In this document: in pieces, positions 9,281-17,805 of the stretch | How the letters are laid out: each line of letters starts with the position of its first letter | Position numbering within the stretch: position 1 is the first letter of the stretch | Source of the DNA: Nitrospira sp. | GTDB taxonomy: Bacteria > Nitrospirota > Thermodesulfovibrionia > Thermodesulfovibrionales > Dissulfurispiraceae | Reading direction: 5' to 3' | Assembly: GCA_002634385.1 (NCBI GenBank) | Contig: NSJL01000019.1 | Span: 1 to 64,000, forward strand | Length of the DNA stretch: 64,000 bases | Program-made: the position numbers and the translations under genes | The notes under the pieces: model-generated | Database searches by the model: none | Told to the model about the DNA's origin: nothing | The model's input: only the letters and a program-made list of their open reading frames with translations

Positions 9281-9613
9281 CTACCCCCTCGGCCAGTACA
9301 TGATGACGAGCACCCCGAGGAGCGAGATAAAGCCGCCGATCAGGTCGAATCTGTCCGGAGGGGTCTTGTCGACCTGCCAGCCCCATAAAATGGAGAGGAC
9401 GATAAAGACGCCGCCATAGGCTGCGTAGACCCGCCCGAAATGCGCGGGCTGCAGTGTTGGCACTACTCCGTAAAGCACCAGCACGACCGCACCGGCCAGG
9501 GCATACCAGGTGCTCTTTCCCTCTCTGATCCAGAGCCATACCAGGTACCCCCCTCCTATTTCGCAGAGTCCGGCAAGGAGAAAATAAAAGAGGGATTTCA
9601 TTATCTCAATCAT
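9281..9613 (-). CDS. ynfA: YnfA family small membrane protein
   Basis: The 110-residue protein is almost entirely hydrophobic with four predicted membrane helices. It carries the family motifs [22 protein letters not shown] and DLIGG. YnfA (UPF0060) proteins resemble small multidrug resistance transporters; some export biocides, but the physiological substrate is poorly defined. A RBS (AGGA) precedes the ATG; an internal ATG twelve bases later is possible. Confidence 0.9.
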   Translation of the reverse strand: MIEIMKSLFYFLLAGLCEIGGGYLVWLWIREGKSTWYALAGAVVLVLYGVVPTLQPAHFGRVYAAYGGVFIVLSILWGWQVDKTPPDRFDLIGGFISLLGVLVIMYWPRG

Positions 9614-9724
9614 GGTTCGATCCTGGGCGCCCTCCTTGCGGGAGTGGAGAGCGGGGAAATAACCGCTGAAAAAAAGGGGCGAAACCTCACCCCTCCCGTG
9701 AAGTGTGGCAGTGCATCCCGTTTT

Positions 9725-10189
9725 CTATGCGGCGATGCTGATCCCGGTGCCGGAGACGGCGCTGGAGACCTGCTTCAGCATGTTCAGGGTCTTATTCAGC
9801 TCCATCATCAGCGGGCTTGCGGTGTTCAGTTCTGATTTGTCCGCTTTTCCGTCGCCGTTTGTGTCGATTTTCGAGAAGTCGTCGTTGGTGAACCCGAGCT
9901 CCGACGCGGTCAGCAGGCCGTCCCCGTCCGCGTCTTTGACGCTGATGAGATGGCTGCTCAGGGCGTCTATTTTCCGGGCGATGAAGCCGCTGTTCAACTC
10001 GCTGCTGTCGAGCTCGCTGTCCCCGTTTGTGTCGATCTTCGAAAAAAGATCCTTGAAGATGCCGGTGGCCTCGCCGGAATCCATGACACTGTCGGCGTTC
10101 GCATCCTTCTTCTGGAGGATTTTGTCGGTCATGGAACTGAGCTGGGAGACGCCCGAGAAGATCGTGTTCATTCCGCTTACACTGTACAT
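9725..10189 (-). CDS. EF-hand calcium-binding protein
   Basis: The 154-residue protein has four canonical 12-residue EF-hand loops: DANADSVMDSGE (29-40), DTNGDSELDSSE (53-64), DADGDGLLTASE (86-97) and DTNGDGKADKSE (109-120). All liganding positions are intact. No clear signal peptide or membrane segment, so location is unclear; secretion by another route is possible. A strong RBS (AAAGGAGGT) precedes the ATG. It lies alone between YnfA and a repeat element. Function unknown beyond calcium binding or buffering. Confidence 0.85.
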   Translation of the reverse strand: MYSVSGMNTIFSGVSQLSSMTDKILQKKDANADSVMDSGEATGIFKDLFSKIDTNGDSELDSSELNSGFIARKIDALSSHLISVKDADGDGLLTASELGFTNDDFSKIDTNGDGKADKSELNTASPLMMELNKTLNMLKQVSSAVSGTGISIAA

Positions 10190-10212
10190 ACGAACCTCCT
10201 TTCTCTTGTTTT

Positions 10213-10363
10213 AGTGTGTGACTGCATACTGTCTTCTCCATTGACCGGCTGCAGAGTCCCCGGACTCCACCCCAAAGAATCGTTGATTCTTCGGGGACCC
10301 TTGTCCTTGCCCAGGAACTCTTCGCTCGGTTTCGCAACGAACACGGTGTGCAAACACACCCTA
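10213..10363. repeat. MITE-like structured repeat, copy A
   Basis: This ~150-bp element has ends resembling GTGTGACTGCATACTG and GTGTGCAAACACACCCTA (imperfect inverted termini) and a central hairpin (CCCCAAAGAATC at 10270-10281, GATTCTTCGGGG at 10285-10296) followed by ACCC. Two relatives are at 34494 and 36777. It fills most of the 10190-10522 gap, where no gene is supported. Confidence 0.7.
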
Positions 10364-10495
10364 GCATGAACCGTGCCAGAAGTGGGAGATGGCGTATAGT
10401 CAGGCTTTAAGAGGAAGAGTGCCGGAGAAGAGACCCGGAAAAGGGCCTGCAGGGGGAAATATTTTCCTAGCGCTGGCGGAAGTTTTTTCCGGAAC

Positions 10496-10534
10496 AGGGT
10501 GTGTTTGCGCACCCCAGTGTGCCTATACACCCTC
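10496..10534. repeat. Ends-only palindromic repeat over a stop codon
   Basis: The segment runs from AGGGTGTG to TACACCCT and looks like the left and right ends of the long elements joined together. It covers the stop codon of the molybdopterin oxidoreductase (10523-10525). Confidence 0.5.
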
Positions 10535-12637
10535 TATTTTCCGGACGTTACAGAGGAGGCCCCGTAACTGGTAGGAGCCGAAGGCCGGATCATAGGGGGA
10601 CGCATCGCAGGTGAGGACGTTGGCGTTGGATTCCCACAGTCCGAACCCCTCCGCCGCCCTCTCGGGGAACCACCACCCGTGCTCCACGCTCACTACCGAG
10701 GGATGGATATTCTCCGTTACCTTCGCCCGCATCCGGACCTGCCCGCGGGGAGAGGAGATCTCTATCCAGTCGCCCTGCGCAATCCCCAACGCCTGCGCGG
10801 CGGAGACATGGAGCTCCGCGCACGGATCGGGGCTGTACTTCCGCAGCGAGGGGACCTGCCGGTGCTCGCTGTGGAAGAATTCGCGCTTCCGGCTTCCGGT
10901 AATGAGCACAAAGGGATACCGCTGATACAGGTCCGGGCTGCTTACCGGGCTCTCGGGCGGCTCCGCATATGAGGGCAGAGGATCGTATCCCATTCTCTTC
11001 AGCACGGAGCTGAAGAGCTCCACCTTATGGGAGGGGGTACGGAATCCTCCCTCTTCATATTTCCGGTACCGGAGGGGAGGGCAGCAATTCCCTCTTTCCA
11101 GCAGTTCATCGAAAGTGATGCCGAGGGGGGAAAGCTGATAATCGTAGATATCCCGGTAGGTCGTATCGGCACCGGGCAGCCCCAGCCTCCTCGACAGCTC
11201 ATCCATGATCCGTTCGTCCTGCCGGCACTCCCCTGTCCGGGCCATGGCGGGCTGTGCGTGGACGAGGTTCTCCACCACGAGCGGGAATCCCATCAGGTGC
11301 TCTATTTCTGTCCAGAAGGCGGCGGGGAGCACATAATCGGCCAATGCCGCGGTGGGAGTCATGAAAAGGTCCGTCACCACCAGGAGATCGAGCTTCTGCA
11401 GCGCCTCGTAGACGCCCTTCGCGTTCGCCACGGTCAGAAGGGGATTGTTTCCGAAGACCAGCAGGGCGTGTATCCGGTAGGGGTCGCCTTCGCGCATGGC
11501 GCGGAAGAGGGCGGGGATATGGGCCGAAGGCATGTAGGCGCGCCATCCCCCCAGAAGTTTGAAGGTCTCGCCGCCGAGTCTCTTCTTCGCGGCTTCCGCG
11601 GGGAGCTTGTCCTTGAGGGTCGGATAGGCCTTGAGGATATGCATGCCGAGGATATCGCCGCCGGGGACATCGATGTTCCCCGTGATGGCCCGCAGAATCG
11701 CAAGCGCCCGCACGGTCTGCAGGGAGTTCACGTTCTGTTCGATCCCCAGCCCCCACTCAAGCACGGCGGGCTTGCTGGTGGCGTAGACCCTTGCAGCCTG
11801 CACGATGTCTTCCGCTTTTATCCCGGTGATCCCTTCCGCCCATGCCGGGGTGAAGAGCTCCACATGCTCTTTCAGCTCCGCGAAGCCGGAGGTCCACTTT
11901 TCCACGAAGTCCTTATCGTAAAGGTCCCGTTCGATGATGGTGTGGATCATGGCAAGGGCGAGGGCCGCGTCGGTGCCGGGCCTGATGGCGAGCCACTGCT
12001 CGCATTGCTGCGCGGTCTCGGACCTCCGGGGGTCGACGGCGATGGTCCGGCAGCCGCTCTGCAGGGCGCGCTTCACCGCGATGGCGAGCTCTCCGTCGGC
12101 GCTGGAGATAAGCGGGTTGTGCGCCCAGAAGAGGATGCAGGCGGGCCGGGTCTCTCCGTAGTAGTCCGCCACCACGAAATCCCCATAGGTAAGATTGCTC
12201 ACCGTAATGCGGGGGATGAAGCACTGGGCAAGCCCCGGCTCATACCAGTTCGGGGTGCCGAGGGCATTGGCGAAGCGCACGGTATGAAGGTAGTGGTGCC
12301 TTCCCGTGCCCTGGCCGATGGCGATGGTCTCGGGGCCCGACGTATTCCTGAGGGAGACGAGCTTCTCCGCTATCTCGTCGAGGGCCTGCTCCCACGGGAT
12401 CTCTTCCCACTGATTGCCGCCCCTCGGTCCCTTTCTCTTAAGGGGGACGCGAAGCCTGTCGGGATGGTTGGCGATGTCTGCGGAACGGAGGCCCTTGACG
12501 CACATCCATCCCCGGCTCACCGGGGACTCGGGGTCGCCTTTCACTGCGACGACGGTGTTGTCGCGGACGGTGACGAGGGCGCCGCAGCCTCCATGGCAGA
12601 TGCGGCAGATACTCCGGCGGGTCTTCTCTTCAGACAT
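10523..12637 (-). CDS. Molybdopterin (Mo/W-bisPGD) oxidoreductase, DMSO reductase superfamily
   Basis: The 704-residue protein has the N-terminal [4Fe-4S] motif C11-x2-C14-x3-C18 and C46, then the bis-MGD domains. These include GQGTGRHHYLH, CRTIAVDPRRSETA, GNIDVPGGDILG and FMTPTAALADYVLP, and a C-terminal molydopterin dinucleotide-binding domain. The layout resembles the acetylene hydratase / thiosulfate reductase catalytic subunit group. It has no twin-arginine signal, so it is probably cytoplasmic. No electron-transfer or membrane subunit lies beside it, which is unusual. RBS AAGGAG precedes the ATG. Substrate cannot be assigned. Confidence 0.88.
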   Translation of the reverse strand: MSEEKTRRSICRICHGGCGALVTVRDNTVVAVKGDPESPVSRGWMCVKGLRSADIANHPDRLRVPLKRKGPRGGNQWEEIPWEQALDEIAEKLVSLRNTSGPETIAIGQGTGRHHYLHTVRFANALGTPNWYEPGLAQCFIPRITVSNLTYGDFVVADYYGETRPACILFWAHNPLISSADGELAIAVKRALQSGCRTIAVDPRRSETAQQCEQWLAIRPGTDAALALAMIHTIIERDLYDKDFVEKWTSGFAELKEHVELFTPAWAEGITGIKAEDIVQAARVYATSKPAVLEWGLGIEQNVNSLQTVRALAILRAITGNIDVPGGDILGMHILKAYPTLKDKLPAEAAKKRLGGETFKLLGGWRAYMPSAHIPALFRAMREGDPYRIHALLVFGNNPLLTVANAKGVYEALQKLDLLVVTDLFMTPTAALADYVLPAAFWTEIEHLMGFPLVVENLVHAQPAMARTGECRQDERIMDELSRRLGLPGADTTYRDIYDYQLSPLGITFDELLERGNCCPPLRYRKYEEGGFRTPSHKVELFSSVLKRMGYDPLPSYAEPPESPVSSPDLYQRYPFVLITGSRKREFFHSEHRQVPSLRKYSPDPCAELHVSAAQALGIAQGDWIEISSPRGQVRMRAKVTENIHPSVVSVEHGWWFPERAAEGFGLWESNANVLTCDASPYDPAFGSYQLRGLLCNVRKIEGV

Positions 12638-12762
12638 TTTCTGACTCCTTATTCCATTACTTTATACAAGGGGATGCCCCTTTTGCAACAGAATGGCTGT
12701 TGTCCGGGGAGGCAGGACACGGGAGAGCAGGGGAAAGTCGCCCTCTGCTACAATAGGTCATT

Positions 12763-13497
12763 ATGAAAGAGAGACTCGACAAGATCCTTGTGGACAGGGG
12801 GCTCGTCTCCAGCCGGGAGCGGGCCCGGGCGCTCATCATGGAAGGGAAGGTCCTCGTCAACGGAATGCCCGCAGCAAAGGCGGGCTCCCTGGTGGAGACG
12901 CATCTGCCCGTCGAAGTGAAAGGGGAGGACATTCCCTATGTCAGCAGGGGAGGACTGAAGCTGGAGGCGGCGATCAGGGAGTTCGGCATCGAAATGCAGG
13001 GCAGGATCGCCATGGATGTGGGCTCTTCCACCGGGGGATTCACGGACTGCATGCTCCAGAACGGGGCGAAAAGGGTCTACTGCATCGATGTGGGATACGG
13101 ACAGCTCGCGTGGAAACTGAGGCAGGACCCGCGGGTAGTGCTCCTTGAGAGGGTGAATATCCGCCATCTCGAACGGGAAAAGGTTCCCGACACGGTGGAT
13201 ATCGCCACCATCGACGTGTCCTTTATCTCCCTCTCGCTGGTTGTTCCGAAGGTGCTGGAATTCCTGAAAGAGAACGGGGAGATCGTCGCCCTGATAAAGC
13301 CCCAGTTCGAAGTGGGCAAGGGAGAGGTCGGCAAGGGCGGCGTAGTGAGGGATGAGGAAAAGCGTCTGAGGGCGGTGGAGATGGTGCGCCAGACCCTTGA
13401 GAGCCTGGGACTGGAGACCGTGGGTGTTATCCCGTCACCCATAACCGGACAGAAAGGGAACGTAGAGTACCTGATCTACCTGAGAAAAAAAGGATGA
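12763..13497 (+). CDS. tlyA: TlyA family rRNA methyltransferase / haemolysin-like
   Basis: The 244-residue protein has an N-terminal S4 RNA-binding domain (about 1-60, RLDKILVDRGLVSSRERAR) and an FtsJ-type SAM methyltransferase domain (DVGSSTGGFTDCMLQNGA, CIDVGYGQLAWKLR, LIKPQFEVGK). TlyA proteins 2'-O-methylate cytidines of 16S and 23S rRNA; the haemolysin name is historical. It is divergent from the molybdoenzyme. TACAAT at 12749-12754 could be its -10 box; there is no strong RBS. Confidence 0.9.
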   Translation: MKERLDKILVDRGLVSSRERARALIMEGKVLVNGMPAAKAGSLVETHLPVEVKGEDIPYVSRGGLKLEAAIREFGIEMQGRIAMDVGSSTGGFTDCMLQNGAKRVYCIDVGYGQLAWKLRQDPRVVLLERVNIRHLEREKVPDTVDIATIDVSFISLSLVVPKVLEFLKENGEIVALIKPQFEVGKGEVGKGGVVRDEEKRLRAVEMVRQTLESLGLETVGVIPSPITGQKGNVEYLIYLRKKG

Positions 13498-13504
13498 AAA
13501 AAGT

Positions 13505-13730
13505 GCTGCAGGGGAGGGGGAGGCAGCAGGGGGGAAGAGCGATATCGGGAGGATTTCGTTGCGTCTCTCGGCGAAATGATTTTTCATTCAGGAAAATCCC
13601 TCCTCACCTCCCTTTTCCAAAGGGAGGAAGCCCCCTCTTTGAAAAAGAGGGGTAAGGGGAGATTTCGTGAGAGCGAGGACTCTTTGCTGATCTCCTCCCT
13701 ACCAGAGGGTACATGCTATCCTTTGAAGTG
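13505..13730. repeat. Composite intergenic repeat, family S copy 1
   Basis: The left block (GGAGGCAGCAGGGGGGAAGA to the CTCTCGGCGAAA at ~13575) and right block (GTGAGAGCGAGGACTCTTTG to CCAGAGGGTAC) recur at 51083-51290 with different DNA between them. The left block recurs inverted at 598-665. The centre here holds two CCCTC/GAGGG-type hairpins (13603-13660). No gene is supported in 13498-13867. Confidence 0.65.
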
Positions 13731-13867
13731 TACCCGGCCGGTCCCGCTTACTGTACTGTATTATAGGGCTTACTTTATTATATAATATCTTTCCTGTTTT
13801 TCAGGCAGAACGGATGGATTGCAGCAGGCAGTACGTCTCATTTTAAAACGCAGCGGAGAGAAAGAGA

Positions 13868-15001
13868 ATGGATATAACCCCCGATTTCATCAGCAAGAAG
13901 ACATGGGATAAGGTGTTGAACTATATCGCCCTGAGCGATGAGCCGCCCCCGTACCTCCTCATGGACAGGGAGGTGGTGGCGGAGAAGGTGGCGATCATCG
14001 GAAAGAATATCAGGAATGCGAAAGTATTCTATGCGGTGAAGGCGAACCCCGATATAGAGGTAATAAAGCTCCTGAACAGCCTCGGGGTGGGTTTCGAGAT
14101 CGCTTCCGAAGGAGAGCTGCAACTGCTCGCCTCCCTCGGCGTCGGGGCCGAGAGGATCATCACGAGCAATCCTACGAAGACGTTCCGGTTCCTCGAGCAG
14201 GCGGCGGCATACGGTATCAGGTACTACTCCTATGACTCCGCTGCGGAGGTGGAGAAGCTCGCCCGGTACGCCCCGGGCTGCAATGTCTATGTGCGGCTGT
14301 CCGTACCCAATGAGGGGAGCGAGTGGCCGCTGAGCAAGAAGTTCGGTGCCGAGATGGACGAGGCGGCGAACCTGATCCTGTACGCAAAAGAGAAGGGGCT
14401 CACCCCGGTGGGGATCACTTTTCATGTAGGCTCCCAATGCAACAATGTGTATAACTGGAATACGGCTGTCGAAAAGGCGCGGGAGCTGTGGGAGATGGCC
14501 GAGCAGAACGGGATAAAGCTGCGCGTCCTGAACATCGGCGGGGGCTATCCCATCCGCTATACCAAGAATGTGGTGGATGTGACGACTATCGAAAAGAAGG
14601 TGGACAAGGCCATCTACCAGAAGTTTCCCCAGGACATCGAGGTGTTCATCGAACCCGGCAGGGCCATGGTGGGGGATGCGGGGATCTTCGTGTCCACCGT
14701 TATCGGCAAGGCGAGCAGGGGGGGAGAGAACTGGCTCCATATCGATGTAGGGGTCTTCAACGGCCTCATGGAGAGCGTCGGGGGTATCAAATACACCTAC
14801 GTGGTGGGCAGCAGGAGCGAGGTGAAGACCTGGACTCTTGTCGGTCCCAGCTGCGACAGCTTCGATGTGATCGAGAGGGATGTGGAGCTGCCGGAGCCGG
14901 AAGTGGGCAACAGGCTGCTTATTCTCTCCAGCGGGGCGTATACCATCTCGTATGCTTCTGAATTCAACGGATTTTCCATTCCGAAGACGATTTTGATTTG
15001 A
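13868..15001 (+). CDS. Fold-type III PLP decarboxylase (ornithine decarboxylase-like)
   Basis: The 377-residue protein is a type III basic amino acid decarboxylase. The PLP lysine is K58 in YAVKANPD. Phosphate-binding glycines occur in VLNIGGGYP and EPGRAMVG. The catalytic Cys329 lies in GPSCDSFD, the motif of eukaryote-type ornithine decarboxylases. Product would be putrescine. Spermidine synthase follows 108 bp downstream, which supports a polyamine role; lysine or dual specificity cannot be excluded. Confidence 0.92.
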   Translation: MDITPDFISKKTWDKVLNYIALSDEPPPYLLMDREVVAEKVAIIGKNIRNAKVFYAVKANPDIEVIKLLNSLGVGFEIASEGELQLLASLGVGAERIITSNPTKTFRFLEQAAAYGIRYYSYDSAAEVEKLARYAPGCNVYVRLSVPNEGSEWPLSKKFGAEMDEAANLILYAKEKGLTPVGITFHVGSQCNNVYNWNTAVEKARELWEMAEQNGIKLRVLNIGGGYPIRYTKNVVDVTTIEKKVDKAIYQKFPQDIEVFIEPGRAMVGDAGIFVSTVIGKASRGGENWLHIDVGVFNGLMESVGGIKYTYVVGSRSEVKTWTLVGPSCDSFDVIERDVELPEPEVGNRLLILSSGAYTISYASEFNGFSIPKTILI

Positions 15002-15109
15002 GGGGAGGAGAGGGATTTCCCCGGTGCAGAGGGCGCGGAAAGGTGAGGGTATCCGTTACAATGTTTGTTTCCGGTTTTTGGATTATAATTTATAAAGGGA
15101 GGCTGTGCC

Positions 15110-15946
15110 ATGATTCGTTTCTTTGAGAAGGACCCGTATGCGCCGATCCAGTATGTCTATGATGTAGAGAATATACTCCATAAGAGCACGAGCGCGTTCC
15201 AGGAGATAATGGTTATCAAAAACCCCCATTTCGGCAAGATCCTGGTCCTGGACGGGGTGGTGCAGATAACGGAGCGCGACGAGCTCTTTTACCATGAGAT
15301 GCTGGTGCATGTGGTGATGCATGCGCATCCTGACCCGAAGAAGGTGGTGGTCATCGGGGGAGGCGACGGGGGCACGGTGCGCGAGGTCCTGAAACATAGC
15401 TCCGTGGAAAAGGTCTACTTCATCGAGATTGATGAGGAAGTCATTAATGTATCGAAGGAATTCTTCCCTTCGGTGGCCTGCGGAGTGGATGACAGACGTG
15501 TGGAGATAAAGTGCATGGACGGTGCGGAGTTTATCAAGGGAAGACATAACGATATCGATGTGGTCATCGTCGACTCCACCGACATCATCGGCTTTGCCAA
15601 GAGCCTCTTCACCGTGGAGTTCTTCAAATCCGTAAAGGATTCCCTTACCGATGAAGGCATGTTCGTAACCCTGACCGAATCCCTTCATTTCCATAAGGAC
15701 ATCGTGATCGAGGTGCAGGAGCAGATGCGGCTCATCTTCCCGCATGTGGACCTCTATACCGCACCCATTGCCACCTATGCAGGCAACTGGTGGACCTTCT
15801 CCACCGCGTCGAAGAGGCATGATGTGCGCCGGATGCGGCGCGAATATGCCGTCGATACCCGTTATTACAGCGATGAGATCCATTGTCAGGCGTTTCTGCC
15901 GCCCAAGATGTACGAGAAGTTGATGCAAAGAAAGCTCCAGTGGTAA
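15110..15946 (+). CDS. speE: Spermidine synthase
   Basis: The 278-residue protein transfers aminopropyl from decarboxylated SAM to putrescine. Motifs include VVVIGGGDGGTVREVLKH (SAM binding), YFIEIDEEVI, IDVVIVDSTD and the N-terminal beta region LVLDGVVQITERDELFYHEM. Length matches the family. RBS GGGAGG is ahead of the ATG, with TATAAT at 15084-15089. The upstream decarboxylase would provide putrescine. No SAM decarboxylase gene is visible in the window. Confidence 0.95.
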   Translation: MIRFFEKDPYAPIQYVYDVENILHKSTSAFQEIMVIKNPHFGKILVLDGVVQITERDELFYHEMLVHVVMHAHPDPKKVVVIGGGDGGTVREVLKHSSVEKVYFIEIDEEVINVSKEFFPSVACGVDDRRVEIKCMDGAEFIKGRHNDIDVVIVDSTDIIGFAKSLFTVEFFKSVKDSLTDEGMFVTLTESLHFHKDIVIEVQEQMRLIFPHVDLYTAPIATYAGNWWTFSTASKRHDVRRMRREYAVDTRYYSDEIHCQAFLPPKMYEKLMQRKLQW

Positions 15947-15949
15947 ATA

Positions 15950-15979
15950 TTGACAGGTCGGGCGGCTTCTTGGTAAATT
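15950..15979 (+). promoter_or_regulatory. Promoter of the hrcA-grpE-dnaK operon
   Basis: TTGACA (15950-15955), an 18-bp spacer and TAAATT (15974-15979) with an upstream TG (extended -10). It lies directly before the CIRCE operator and starts within the last bases after speE. Confidence 0.75.
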
Positions 15980-15980
15980 A

Positions 15981-16007
15981 TTAGCACTCGGGGAGGGAGA
16001 GTGCTAA
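15981..16007. promoter_or_regulatory. CIRCE operator (HrcA site)
   Basis: TTAGCACTC (15981-15989), a 9-bp spacer and GAGTGCTAA (15999-16007) form a perfect CIRCE inverted repeat. HrcA binds this element and releases it on heat shock. Position just after the -10 box is right for repression of hrcA-grpE-dnaK. Confidence 0.97.
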
Positions 16008-16035
16008 AGAGTGTCTCACAGGAAGGTGCAGGAAA

Positions 16036-17085
16036 ATGTCGAGAGAGATTCTTGATGAAAGAAGCAGGGAAGTGCTTTTTGCCGTCGTACAGAGCTATAT
16101 AAATAACCCCGAGCCGGTGGGCTCCCGGTTTGTAACCAAGAGATATCCCCTGGGAGTCTCGCCCGCAACGATACGGAACATAATGGCCGACCTGGAAGAG
16201 CTCGGCTTTCTGAGTCAACCCCACACTTCCGCGGGGAGGATTCCCACCGACAAAGGGTACCGTTTCTTTGTCGAGTCCATTCTGAAGGCGGAGAGGGCCG
16301 ACATCCACAGCGGAGTCCCCGGCGAGTTCATGCTGCAGTTCACCCGAAAGCTGGAAAGGATCAAGAATGACCTGAACGCCATGTTTTCCGAGGTGACGGA
16401 GACCCTTTCCCTTATGTCCCATTATGTGGGCGTTGTGATCCCTCCCAAGCCGGAGCAGGTTACCTTCAAAAGGATAGACCTCCTGAAATATAAGGGGAAC
16501 AGCGTTGTCGCCGTCCTGCTGACGGATGAAGGGGTCGTCAAGAACAGGATCGTGATCGTGGATACGCAGCTCTCCCAGGACGACCTCAACAGGATTTCCG
16601 ACTACCTCAATGCGGAGTTTTCGGGCTGCATCCTCGACGATATCAGGAGCATGCTCGTCAGAAGGATCAAGAGAGAGAAGGCGATGTGGGACACCCTCGT
16701 TTCCCGGGCGATCCAGATCTGTGAGCAGGCCCTCTCCTTTGCGGGGGACGACATCTTCGTCTCCGGCCTGTACGATGTAATGGATCTTCCCGATTTCTCG
16801 GATATCTCGAAGATCAAGCAGTTGTCGCGCGCCATCAAGGACAAGCATATGATCCTGACCCTTCTCGACGGGTTCTCCGGAGAGGATGGGGTGCATGTGC
16901 TTATCGGAGACGAGAACCCCATCGAGGGGTTGAGGAAATTGAGCATTGTTACCGCACCGTACAAGGAGGGGGTACGTCACATGGGTGTGATAGCCCTTAT
17001 CGGACCCACGAGGATGGATTACTCGAAGGCCATCTTCATGGTGAACACCGTGGCGCAGTGCGTGAGCAGAGCATTCGAAAGCTGA
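16036..17085 (+). CDS. hrcA: Heat-inducible repressor HrcA
   Basis: The 349-residue protein has an N-terminal winged helix (VGSRFVTKRYPLGVSPATIRNIM), then the HTSAGRIPTDKGYRFFV motif and a GAF-like dimerisation domain ending in IGPTRMDYSKAI. It represses heat-shock genes through CIRCE, and a perfect CIRCE lies 29 bp upstream, so it is autoregulated. First gene of an hrcA-grpE-dnaK-dnaJ run. Confidence 0.97.
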   Translation: MSREILDERSREVLFAVVQSYINNPEPVGSRFVTKRYPLGVSPATIRNIMADLEELGFLSQPHTSAGRIPTDKGYRFFVESILKAERADIHSGVPGEFMLQFTRKLERIKNDLNAMFSEVTETLSLMSHYVGVVIPPKPEQVTFKRIDLLKYKGNSVVAVLLTDEGVVKNRIVIVDTQLSQDDLNRISDYLNAEFSGCILDDIRSMLVRRIKREKAMWDTLVSRAIQICEQALSFAGDDIFVSGLYDVMDLPDFSDISKIKQLSRAIKDKHMILTLLDGFSGEDGVHVLIGDENPIEGLRKLSIVTAPYKEGVRHMGVIALIGPTRMDYSKAIFMVNTVAQCVSRAFES

Positions 17086-17121
17086 TGTGAAAAAGTTGAT
17101 GTGAACCGGGAGGAAACGATT

Positions 17122-17682
17122 ATGGAAGAAAAAGACATAGAAACGGGATCCGGTGGAGACGGACACCAGGAAAAGCCTGAGGAGCTGGGTATCTCCACCG
17201 AGCTCGAAGATAAAAGGACGGAGGCGGCGGAGGCCCTGCGGGCCGAACTGGACGAGGCGAAGAACAAGTATCTCAGATTGTATGCGGAGTTCGACAATTA
17301 CAAGAAGAAGGTCCAGAAGGACAAGGAGGAGCTCATCAAGTATTCCAACGAGTCCCTGGTCTACGAGCTTCTGCCGGTGATGGACAGCCTGGAGATGGCG
17401 CTGAAGCATGCCGCTGAGGGCAACTCCGAGGCGTTCCAGGCGCTGGTAAAGGGCGTGGAGAACACCCTGCGTGAGATGATCAGGACCCTTGAGAAGTCCG
17501 GACTTGCCGCTATCGAAGCCCTGGGCAAGCCTTTCGACCCCGCCTATCATCATGCCATGGCACAGGTAGAGAGGAACGATAGGGAAGGAAATATGGTGGT
17601 GGAGGAATACCGGAAGGGGTACCTCTACAAGGATAAAGTGCTCCGGCCCTCCATGGTGGCGGTATCGAAGAAGGCGGAATAG
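17122..17682 (+). CDS. grpE: Nucleotide exchange factor GrpE
   Basis: The 186-residue protein has an acidic N-terminus, a long coiled coil (about 40-95) and the C-terminal beta wing with RPSMVAVSK. GrpE releases ADP from DnaK. ATG 17122 has GGGAGG eight bases upstream and is preferred over GTG 17101. It lies 36 bp after hrcA. Confidence 0.95.
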   Translation: MEEKDIETGSGGDGHQEKPEELGISTELEDKRTEAAEALRAELDEAKNKYLRLYAEFDNYKKKVQKDKEELIKYSNESLVYELLPVMDSLEMALKHAAEGNSEAFQALVKGVENTLREMIRTLEKSGLAAIEALGKPFDPAYHHAMAQVERNDREGNMVVEEYRKGYLYKDKVLRPSMVAVSKKAE

Positions 17683-17805
17683 CACGGTTCGCCTTTTTCC
17701 TTGCGGCGGCTCTGTCTCTTTACGGAGCGCACAAGCGAGAAAGGCTATGCGAAGCGCAGGGGTAAGAGCAGGAATCACCATTTTGTGAAATACAAGGAGG
17801 AGATG

